This document shows, piece by piece, positions 7,443-13,756 of a stretch of DNA of 19,962 nucleotides. The stretch's first letter is position 1. Every line of letters starts with the position of its first letter. Under the pieces are notes generated by a model that was not told where the DNA came from, did no database searches, and saw only the letters and a list, made by a program, of their open reading frames with translations. This DNA is from Flavipsychrobacter stenotrophus (GTDB lineage Bacteria > Bacteroidota > Bacteroidia > Chitinophagales > Chitinophagaceae): positions 1-19,962 of the forward strand of contig CANCOG010000025.1 of assembly GCA_947379685.1 (NCBI GenBank), given 5' to 3'. The translations under genes were made by a program, and so were the position numbers.

Positions 7443-8066
7443 ATGAAATCAACAAAAATCAAATTGTTTCTGATATTGGCAATTGCATTGCAACTGCCAA
7501 TATCAGTTTTTGCCCAGGACTACACAAAGCAAATAAAAGACTACCGGGCTAAGTGCATTAAGGAATTAATGGAAGACCAGCGTGCCCCCTTAAAGCCGGG
7601 TGACGACCGCTACCTACGTTACTATGCGCCAGACCAGCATTTCTGTATATGGGCTAATGTGACGGAAACACCTGGAAGCAAACCTTTTTTGATAGCTACA
7701 CATAGCGGGAAGCAAAAGCCATTTAAAGAATTTGGTACCCTTACTTTTATGATTTCAGATACCGAATATACATTGCATGTATACCAAAGTGTCAACCTTC
7801 TGAACGATCTGGTTCATAAGGACGATTTGTTCCTGCCGTTTACTGATGAATCGAATTACACAGAAACATTTGGAGGAGGCCGCTTCCTGGATTTGTCTAT
7901 TAAGGACATTAATAACGGCCGCATTCTGCTCGATTTCAATAAATGTTATAACATGCTGTGCGCATATACCGATGGCTTTTCATGTCCTATTCCACCTTCG
8001 GAGAATTTTCTGCGGACTTTTATAAGGGCAGGGGAGAAGATGTTTGCAAAAAATATTGCAGAATAA
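7443..8066 (+). CDS. Secreted DUF1684 domain protein
   Basis: 207 residues with a signal peptide (about 1-24, cleavage after VFA). The mature protein has the DUF1684 signatures: an N-terminal amphipathic region, TPGSKPFLIATHSG, FGTLTFMIS, LFLPFTDESNYTETFGGGRFLDL, ILLDFNKCYNMLCAY and the closing CPIPPSENFLRTFIRAGEKMF. The function of DUF1684 is unknown to me; no catalytic residues can be named. The gene starts nine bases after lysS with no promoter visible between, so it likely rides on the lysS transcript. It converges with pth across 25 bp. The family call is strong by motif order. Confidence 0.85.
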   Translation: MKSTKIKLFLILAIALQLPISVFAQDYTKQIKDYRAKCIKELMEDQRAPLKPGDDRYLRYYAPDQHFCIWANVTETPGSKPFLIATHSGKQKPFKEFGTLTFMISDTEYTLHVYQSVNLLNDLVHKDDLFLPFTDESNYTETFGGGRFLDLSIKDINNGRILLDFNKCYNMLCAYTDGFSCPIPPSENFLRTFIRAGEKMFAKNIAE

Positions 8067-8091
8067 GTTTCACTATAATTAATGCCGTTGT

Positions 8092-8652
8092 TTACTTATT
8101 AAACTCCGTCATGGCCTTGCCGATACCCTGCGTTGCCCAGCACTCAATAGCATCAACGCTTTTGAGCATTGTATCCTTCACAAAAGGTATTTCTGAGGGT
8201 GTCCATTTTCCTAGCACATAGTCAACCTGCCTGCCCTTTGGGAAGTTGCTGCCAATGCCAAAACGCAGCCGGGGATAGCCACTGGTTTGCAACAATTCTT
8301 CTATATTTTTCAGACCATTCTGTCCGCCAGCGCTACCGGTTGCACGAAGCCTTATCGTGCCCAATGGCAGGGCCAGGTCATCAGCAATAACCATCAGGTT
8401 TTCAATGGGTATTTTTTCCTTATCCAGCCAGTATTTAACGGCCTTCCCACTCAGGTTCATGTAGGTAGTTGGCTTGATCACTATAAATATCTTACCCTTC
8501 CATTTTACCTGTGCGACACTGGCATGTCGGTCGAGGTCGAACTTTCCATCGTTTTTTAGCACAAATGTATCAACAACATCAAATCCAATATTGTGACGGG
8601 TTGCGTCATACTCCATACCAATATTGCCTAATCCGGCAAGTAAAAATTTCAT
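8092..8652 (-). CDS. pth: Peptidyl-tRNA hydrolase
   Basis: 186 residues, typical length. It releases peptides from stalled peptidyl-tRNA in the cytoplasm. Active-site landmarks are all present: GLGN with Asn10, TRHNIGF with the catalytic His20, PTTYMNLSG, ADDLALPLG with the partner Asp, and GSAGGQNGLKNI. It converges with the DUF1684 gene. On the minus strand a TAATTTCG (8657-8664; one mismatch to TAnnTTTG) stands four bases before the ATG, another nearly leaderless arrangement. Confidence 0.97.
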   Translation of the reverse strand: MKFLLAGLGNIGMEYDATRHNIGFDVVDTFVLKNDGKFDLDRHASVAQVKWKGKIFIVIKPTTYMNLSGKAVKYWLDKEKIPIENLMVIADDLALPLGTIRLRATGSAGGQNGLKNIEELLQTSGYPRLRFGIGSNFPKGRQVDYVLGKWTPSEIPFVKDTMLKSVDAIECWATQGIGKAMTEFNK

Positions 8653-8750
8653 ACGGCGAAATTAAGTGGATTGGACGAAAAGTGCGAATTGTATCCAGGT
8701 TTTGTAATTGATCAGCAGGAATATTGTTGTAGAGGCGACGTCAAGTGCCC

Positions 8751-10979
8751 CTATCTAATCAGAATAATATCTCCTTTATGAAACTCCTTCGGGCCGGTGA
8801 GGCACTGGGCTTCCAGGTAGTAGAAGTATGTGCCGGCATCGCAGGGAATTCCGTGCCAGGTGCCGTCCCATTCTTTTTTCGGGTCCGAAGTCTGGTAAAG
8901 CGGTTGGCCCCAGCGATTAAATATCGTCAGGTTATAATGCAGCATATTTCCGTAGGTAACTACCTTGTAGCCATCGTTTCGGCCATCATCGTTTGGGGTA
9001 AAAGCGTTTGGGTAATTAAAGTTGCAGCATTGCTGTACATTGGCATAAGTAACGTTTTGTGTATCAGAGCAATTAAACTCATCGGTAATTTTTACGTGCA
9101 TTGTTACCGGGGCTAATATCTCAATAAAGGGACCGCCAGTGTCAGTCTTCACCAGGTCGGTCGGCATCCAGGTGTTGTTTACGCCGCCTTCTGCCTTCAG
9201 GTAAATCTTGTCGCCATAGCACACAGTTTGTGGAATATCAATTATTGAACCAATGGGCAAGCTATGCACAGCCGCATTTACGTTTACAGGACCAGAAGAA
9301 CACGTTTTAAAACGTTCAATAAAATACCAGGAGTAATTTGCTGTTGTAGATGTGTTGATAATTGGCGGGGTGGATAGTACTGTACCTGCCATGTTATACC
9401 AGGTAATAGTAGCTCCTACGGCTACCGGGGTAATATCAACTGGAGTTGTCGGGTCGCCAAGGCAAAGTGAGTAATTGACACTATCCAGCTTGAAGGAGCC
9501 GCTGTCAGCAACAATGAATGATACCGAAGACGAACACATGGAATCAGAACTCACCATCGCAATGTAATTCCCGCCCTCAAGACTGTCTATAATTACACCG
9601 GAACTGTCGTTTCCTGTTGAATCAATAAGTGTTTTGATCACTACACCACCTTGAGTGATCGTTACCTTCCGGGGCAAAAAGCCATATGCGAGATTAAATT
9701 CAACAGCAGCTTTATGAATACAGTTTGTTTGAGATAAGACTGTTGTGGAAATAGTAGGATAGTTGACAACTCTTATCGTATATGCAATGGTAGAAGTATT
9801 ATATATCGGGCAATGTTTGTTTTTCAGGTTGATATAAAAGGTATAGTTCCCTGCCGCGAGTGAACCTGTTGCCCATGAAAAATCAGCTGAAGGCGAGGCG
9901 GTATTATTATTAGAAATTGTAAAAACTGCTCCGGATGGCATCCCTCCATAGGTTAAAAGCGTTGAATCCCCATCTGGGTTGTTAATTCCTATTGTGAAAT
10001 GAACCGAAGGCTCTCCCCGGCAAATATTAATGACATTAGCTCCGGATAGCGAAGCCCCGGTGATGCTGGTAACAACGGCAGTAGGTGGTATGCCATTGCA
10101 ATTGTCGCGCACTATGAACGCCATTTCGCGCTCGCTTGTACCTACTAGATGGCCGCTCCGGTATTCATAAACGCGGTTTACTATAAGTGCATCCTGAATT
10201 GCATCGGGTGTAAAAGTCATTTGGCCATTAAGACTATTAAAGGAAAAACCGCCCGCTGTTGTAGATAGTGGAAACGCAGCAGTAAAGGGGTAGTTGTACA
10301 TGACCGGCACAGATGAAGAACCGCTGGCGTCCATGGCAGTAACCAAGTTGAAAGAAAGCGAATCGTTTTCAGGGTCGCTGGCTCCCTGGTTGTATTGCTG
10401 CAATACATTAATGCAATAAAAAGGTGTTGGTATAGTTGAATAGGCAGGCGAAGAATTTGGTCCGGAAGAATTGTCCAGCGTTGCAGATAGCTGCATCTGT
10501 GAATTAGGTTGAATATTGGTAATACTCAGGCTACGACCGGCCTGGTATCCACCGCCCAATTTTCCAAAGAAAAAGAACTGCCAGTTGGTAGAGGGGCCGT
10601 CAAGCGTAATATTCCCTTCATAAATAAATTGCTTCACACCGGGTAATGACCCGGTAGAATGGCAGGCAGTGTTGTTGATCTCACTGGGGCAAACGGGCGA
10701 TACTTCCGCGCCTGAACCGCCCTTAAGGCTCAGTGCAAACCCACTGGAAAATAGAGAACCGTTCTTATAGACCGTTATTTCAGGGGTAGCCGAAGACAGT
10801 TGCCCGAAAACATCAGCCGGGGCGCTGCAATCACCGTATAAGGTTAAGGATACTTTGTATGTATTTCCTGAAATATTTGTGTATTGCAGGTCGCCGCCAA
10901 ACAGATGTTTGGCCCCTGATTTGAACACCGATCCGGGTAGAATACAGAAGAATAAGCAAAAAAGCAACAACTTTTTCAT
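8751..10979 (-). CDS. T9SS type B (gliding-motility C-terminal domain) surface protein
   Basis: 742 residues from the ATG at 10979. A longer frame begins at 11018, but the 10979 start gives a normal signal peptide (MKKLLLFCLFFCILPGSVF). The body is several hundred residues of Thr/Ser/Asn-rich beta sandwich material, including Ig/PKD-like stretches. The last 90 residues are the CHU_C/type B sorting domain: CNFNYPNAFTPNDDGRNDGY, LTIFNRWGQPLYQTSD, WDGTWHGIPCDAGTYFYYLE and a final KGDIILIR. This domain sends proteins through T9SS to the cell surface. The function of the body is unknown; such proteins are often adhesins or polymer-binding. A few Cys pairs are present. A degenerate hairpin overlaps the stop codon. 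Confidence 0.9.
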   Translation of the reverse strand: MKKLLLFCLFFCILPGSVFKSGAKHLFGGDLQYTNISGNTYKVSLTLYGDCSAPADVFGQLSSATPEITVYKNGSLFSSGFALSLKGGSGAEVSPVCPSEINNTACHSTGSLPGVKQFIYEGNITLDGPSTNWQFFFFGKLGGGYQAGRSLSITNIQPNSQMQLSATLDNSSGPNSSPAYSTIPTPFYCINVLQQYNQGASDPENDSLSFNLVTAMDASGSSSVPVMYNYPFTAAFPLSTTAGGFSFNSLNGQMTFTPDAIQDALIVNRVYEYRSGHLVGTSEREMAFIVRDNCNGIPPTAVVTSITGASLSGANVINICRGEPSVHFTIGINNPDGDSTLLTYGGMPSGAVFTISNNNTASPSADFSWATGSLAAGNYTFYINLKNKHCPIYNTSTIAYTIRVVNYPTISTTVLSQTNCIHKAAVEFNLAYGFLPRKVTITQGGVVIKTLIDSTGNDSSGVIIDSLEGGNYIAMVSSDSMCSSSVSFIVADSGSFKLDSVNYSLCLGDPTTPVDITPVAVGATITWYNMAGTVLSTPPIINTSTTANYSWYFIERFKTCSSGPVNVNAAVHSLPIGSIIDIPQTVCYGDKIYLKAEGGVNNTWMPTDLVKTDTGGPFIEILAPVTMHVKITDEFNCSDTQNVTYANVQQCCNFNYPNAFTPNDDGRNDGYKVVTYGNMLHYNLTIFNRWGQPLYQTSDPKKEWDGTWHGIPCDAGTYFYYLEAQCLTGPKEFHKGDIILIR

Positions 10980-11096
10980 TGGTAGGGGCCGGTACGTATT
11001 GTATATCAGGCTATACAAAGGTGAGACAAAATACGGATATATCCATGAAATATTAAGGGTTAAATATTTCCCAAAGGCGTGTCCCTAAATGTACCG

Positions 11097-11501
11097 TTAC
11101 TCGCTAGCTGGCTTGATGATGCCGAGTTGTATTGTGAATTTGGCGACCTTTTTACCATCCTGATTTTTGAACGATCCCTTCAGTTCGTATACCGGAATCG
11201 ATTCAGAACAATAAACGATCTCAGCAAAAAGATCAAGCTCATCATACAGGTAAACAGGTAACAGGAAATTGATATTGAGTGTATGAAATAGTACATCTTT
11301 TAGAGGCAAATGCTCCCCAACAAATTCCGACACAAACCCGCTCAGCATATTACCGGGCATAATTTTGGCTTTGTAGCCCCTTTCTATGCACACCGCATCA
11401 TCGGTATGGAACGGGTTTTCCTGTTTAAAGGTTGACCTGAATCCGTTAAAAACGGCATCAGTTACACTGAAGTGGACATTGTATGTATCGCCTAATTTCA
11501 T
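11097..11501 (-). CDS. MaoC-like/hotdog protein with altered catalytic motif
   Basis: 134 residues. The sequence FRSTFKQENPFHTDDAVCIE (21-40), MPGNMLSGFVSEFVGEHLP (48-66) and a central NINFLLPVYLYDELDL strand fit a MaoC/R-hydratase hotdog fold. R-hydratases carry D-x-N-P-x-H with an Asp-His dyad. Here it is Q27-E-N-P-F-H32: the His is kept, the Asp is Gln, and Glu28 is next to it. Activity may be lost, changed or carried by Glu28. It is the third gene of the ACP-VOC-hotdog operon and its ATG overlaps the VOC stop (ATGA), which suggests coupled translation and joint action on ACP- or CoA-bound acyl chains. A thioesterase role is the main alternative. Confidence 0.75.
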   Translation of the reverse strand: MKLGDTYNVHFSVTDAVFNGFRSTFKQENPFHTDDAVCIERGYKAKIMPGNMLSGFVSEFVGEHLPLKDVLFHTLNINFLLPVYLYDELDLFAEIVYCSESIPVYELKGSFKNQDGKKVAKFTIQLGIIKPASE

Positions 11502-11896
11502 TTTGCTTCTTCGATAAGCTCTATTAAATGCATTTCGTTATTGTATAAAAAAGCACAATAACGCCCTTCAAATGCCGGACTCTGAAAGAGGTTTACTGCC
11601 TTGTATCCCTTGCTTTCCAGTCGTTCTATTTCAGCATTGATGTCGGTAGTAAACACTGCAATGTGATAAAACCCCAGGCTTTTAAGCAGCAACTTGTATA
11701 AAGGTGATTTTGTGCTCTGAGGTTCCAGAAATTCAATATGCGTATTACCGATGGTAAAGAAACAGACATTTACATCCTGGTTCTCAATGTACCAGGTATC
11801 TGTTACAGTACCATCGGGATATAAAATTTTGTAATCTTCAATCGCATCCGAAATACTGCTGACAAGGCAGCCTACGTGGTGAAAACCAGAAACCAT
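11498..11896 (-). CDS. VOC (glyoxalase/methylmalonyl-CoA epimerase-like) family protein
   Basis: 132 residues with two beta-alpha-beta-beta-beta modules. The candidate metal ligands are at the expected places: His7 (GFHHVG), Glu55 (GNTHIEFLEP), His78 (LGFYHIAVFT) and Glu126 (HLIELIEE). The overall look (HHVGCLV, IGNTHIEFLEP, YHIAVFTTDI) resembles methylmalonyl-CoA epimerase, which racemises the alpha carbon of an acyl-CoA. The gene sits one base after the acp stop and overlaps the hotdog gene by four bases. An epimerase or related metal-dependent step on an acyl-ACP is plausible but inferred. VOC proteins are catalytically diverse. Confidence 0.85.
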   Translation of the reverse strand: MVSGFHHVGCLVSSISDAIEDYKILYPDGTVTDTWYIENQDVNVCFFTIGNTHIEFLEPQSTKSPLYKLLLKSLGFYHIAVFTTDINAEIERLESKGYKAVNLFQSPAFEGRYCAFLYNNEMHLIELIEEAK

Positions 11897-11897
11897 A

Positions 11898-12143
11898 TTA
11901 ACTAGCTAGCTTGGTTTCAATGATAGTTACCAGATCACCAACGTTTTTCATGTTTTTCATTTCGCCGGTTGTGAACTTGATCTTGTACTTCTTCTCCATT
12001 GCTACCACAAGATGAATATGGCTTAATGAATCCCATTCTTCAATTTCTTTCGCACTGGAAGCAGCTGTTATGTCCAACTTGTCATTTTCAAGTACATCCC
12101 TGAAAATTTCTCCTACTTCGCTCAAAGTCTGGTTAAATGCCAT
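11898..12143 (-). CDS. Stand-alone acyl carrier protein
   Basis: 81 residues, typical for a discrete ACP. Helix 2 starts at the phosphopantetheine site EEWDSLSHIHLV with Ser39. The acidic helix residues (EIFRDVLEND, KEIEEWDS) are typical, but the DSLS motif differs from the DSLD of fatty-acid AcpP, as in dedicated secondary-metabolite or surface-glycan carriers. No fab genes are nearby. It is the first gene of the operon with the VOC and hotdog genes. A strong promoter lies 113 bp upstream, leaving a leader of about 105 bases. Its partner ketosynthase or ligase is not in the window. Confidence 0.93.
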   Translation of the reverse strand: MAFNQTLSEVGEIFRDVLENDKLDITAASSAKEIEEWDSLSHIHLVVAMEKKYKIKFTTGEMKNMKNVGDLVTIIETKLAS

Positions 12144-12255
12144 AATTATAATTTGTTATTTGTTGATTTGTGTTTGGTTGAACCAATAGTTTGCAAGATA
12201 AACCGATTACTGCTATTAACCGGGAATTTAGCAAAACACGGTTTTTTTTATGGTG

Positions 12256-12286
12256 CAAAAGTAAAAAAGTTAGTCAAGTAACCAAA
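12256..12286 (-). promoter_or_regulatory. Promoter of the acp-VOC-hotdog operon
   Basis: On the minus strand TTTG (12283-12286), exactly 19 bases, then TACTTTTG (12256-12263), a perfect TAnnTTTG. The following bases (CACC) are the same as after the -7 element of the NHL gene at 13722. Confidence 0.75.
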
Positions 12287-12384
12287 GGATGTAAGCTAAC
12301 AAATCTTTACCCTGCGTAGGTCTTCAGATAAAATCAGGCGGGGATTCTTCCTGCCAGGTTTTACATTGCAATAACTTTCGGGGA

Positions 12385-12415
12385 TTTGCTTTAATTAAAG
12401 TTTACCGTAATTTTG
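12385..12415 (+). promoter_or_regulatory. Promoter of the methyltransferase gene
   Basis: TTTG (12385-12388), exactly 19 bases, then TAATTTTG (12408-12415), a perfect match to the Bacteroidota consensus. The ATG at 12460 leaves an A/T-rich leader of about 40 bases. Confidence 0.75.
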
Positions 12416-12459
12416 CATCGTTTCTATTTATTTAATAAAAAATAATAATACAACGATTC

Positions 12460-13371
12460 ATGAGCAGCGCGTATTTGACGAAGATATTGGACTATATTGG
12501 TGATGAGAACCCAATGCACTATAAAAAGCTAAAGAAGACCATCCCTTTTGATGATGCAGAATATATAGAACGTGCCGATAGTTTCTTCAAAACATATGAA
12601 GACGTGCTCAAGAGCCAGGGGAGGGATATGTCGTTCGCACTGGAATCTTACATGAAATTTTGCAGCGACATGATGGTGGAGCAGATCAAGTTTCATGAAA
12701 CCGGGGTTTACTCGAGTACTTCATTTGACGAAGTGAATAAGAGGGTGTATGACAATCCCGAGATCATGGAATACCATATGAACGGCCTCATGGTTTCACA
12801 ATATTTGTGGGAACATCACTTCCGCATTTTACGTTTCTTTTTTGCCAATATCGGTAAATATTCCGCCAACATTAAAAATATACTGGAAGTAGGTGGTGGT
12901 CATGGATTGTTTACAAACGAAGTAATAGCTGCCTTTGATTTCGATTACGATTACACAATGGTGGATATCAGCGAGACTTCCATCCAGATGTCGAAGACGT
13001 TTGTAAAAAGCGACAAGGTTAAGTACATAAAAGAAGATATCTACAATTTCGAGAGTGATACAAAGTACGATTTCATAATTATGGGCGAGGTGTTGGAGCA
13101 TGTGGAAGATCCTTTGGGCTTGATGAAGAAACTGTGCGATCTGGGCTCTGATAATGCAATTGCCTATATCACAGTGCCTTATAACTCACCTTCTATCGAT
13201 CATATTTACCTGTTCAGGAGCGCCAAAGAGCTTAAGCAGTTATATAACGATGCGGGTTGGGAAGTTGTTGAAGACATGATCGCAACATCTGAAAGCAAGA
13301 AAACATTGGCAGAAGATGATCCGAATGTTCCGGCTATGTACGCTGCTTTTATGAAAAAGAAGAAAGCATAA
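12460..13371 (+). CDS. Class I SAM-dependent methyltransferase with a helical N-terminal domain
   Basis: 303 residues. The C-terminal half is a Rossmann methyltransferase: motif I ILEVGGGHGLFTNEVI (141-156), the acidic strand end YTMVDIS (165-171), IKEDIYNF for the adenine pocket, and FIIMGEVLEHVEDP as the post-I/II motif. The N-terminal 130 residues are predicted helical (SFALESYMKFCSDMMVEQIK, DNPEIMEYHMNGLMVSQYLW) and probably form a substrate or partner-binding cap. The gene is divergent from the acp operon and both have strong promoters in the shared region, so it may methylate a product built on that ACP; this is inference. A good terminator follows. The substrate is unknown. Confidence 0.88.
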   Translation: MSSAYLTKILDYIGDENPMHYKKLKKTIPFDDAEYIERADSFFKTYEDVLKSQGRDMSFALESYMKFCSDMMVEQIKFHETGVYSSTSFDEVNKRVYDNPEIMEYHMNGLMVSQYLWEHHFRILRFFFANIGKYSANIKNILEVGGGHGLFTNEVIAAFDFDYDYTMVDISETSIQMSKTFVKSDKVKYIKEDIYNFESDTKYDFIIMGEVLEHVEDPLGLMKKLCDLGSDNAIAYITVPYNSPSIDHIYLFRSAKELKQLYNDAGWEVVEDMIATSESKKTLAEDDPNVPAMYAAFMKKKKA

Positions 13372-13397
13372 TCTGGATAATTAATATTTTTTCAATG

Positions 13398-13429
13398 ACC
13401 CTGGCCACGTGCCGGGGTTTTTGTTTTTT
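13398..13429 (+). terminator. Rho-independent terminator after the methyltransferase gene
   Basis: ACCCTGGC (13398-13405) pairs with GCCGGGGT (13411-13418, one G-T pair) around a five-base loop, followed by a T-rich tail (13418-13429). Confidence 0.85.
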
Positions 13430-13441
13430 GGGGACTCAGGA

Positions 13442-13470
13442 TCTTCCTTTGTCATTCTGACGAAGGAAGA
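13442..13470. repeat. 29-bp imperfect palindrome, REP-like
   Basis: TCTTCCTTTGTCA (13442-13454) and TGACGAAGGAAGA (13458-13470) pair over 13 bp with one G-T wobble and a three-base loop. A sequence close to the left arm recurs at about 13605-13620. I recall similar motifs dispersed in Bacteroidota genomes, but cannot check copy number here. Confidence 0.6.
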
Positions 13471-13694
13471 ATCTCTATAAGACGTTCTTGCTATCAAGGT
13501 AGTACGAATTACACTATACCCGAGATAGTTTAACACAAATGGTCAGGTGCAACTAGTTACTAATAAAGTAATCACTAAGAAAAAAGCTGTAGCATTAAAC
13601 TTTTTGAATCTTCCTTGGTCTAACGGCCGCGTATATTTATTTCGGCTTCCTGTAAATTGTTGATAGTAAATACAACAAAACTATAACAATGCGT

Positions 13695-13729
13695 TTTGAT
13701 AGAAGGCCTGATATAGATAAATACTTTTG
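13695..13729 (+). promoter_or_regulatory. Promoter of the NHL-repeat gene
   Basis: TACTTTTG (13722-13729) is a perfect -7 element 27 bases before the ATG at 13757. A TTTG (13695-13698) lies 23 bases upstream, longer than the 19 seen elsewhere in the window, so the -33 assignment is less sure. Confidence 0.5.
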
Positions 13730-13756
13730 CACCGTTATTTCTAAAACAAAAAATTA

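Larger units (their letters stand above)
12144..12459. other. Divergent promoter region between acp and the methyltransferase
   Basis: 316 bp without a gene. It holds two consensus Bacteroidota promoters facing outwards, the acp one at 12256-12286 and the methyltransferase one at 12385-12415, and AT-rich leaders of about 105 and 40 bases. No clear riboswitch or operator palindrome was seen. Confidence 0.7.
13372..13756. other. Intergenic region with terminator, palindromic repeat and promoter
   Basis: 385 bp with no believable gene. In order it holds the methyltransferase terminator (13398-13429), an imperfect palindrome (13442-13470), an AT-rich stretch with a second partial copy of the palindrome's left arm near 13605-13620, and the promoter of the NHL gene (13695-13729). 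Confidence 0.6.

Noticed and set aside
8730..8753. Hairpin TAGAGGC/GCCCCTA overlapping the stop codon of the type B protein gene, as a terminator
   Set aside because: One mismatch in a 7-bp stem and no T run on the minus strand; it may be a relic of a dispersed repeat, but it is too weak to call.
11047..11070. AT-rich palindrome (GAAATATT/AATATTTC) after the hotdog gene as a terminator
   Set aside because: Very A/T-rich stem and no clear T tail; such palindromes are expected by chance in AT-rich spacers.
11898..13371. A full polyketide or fatty-acid synthesis cluster
   Set aside because: Only the ACP and possible tailoring proteins are present; no ketosynthase, acyltransferase or ligase is found within the window.
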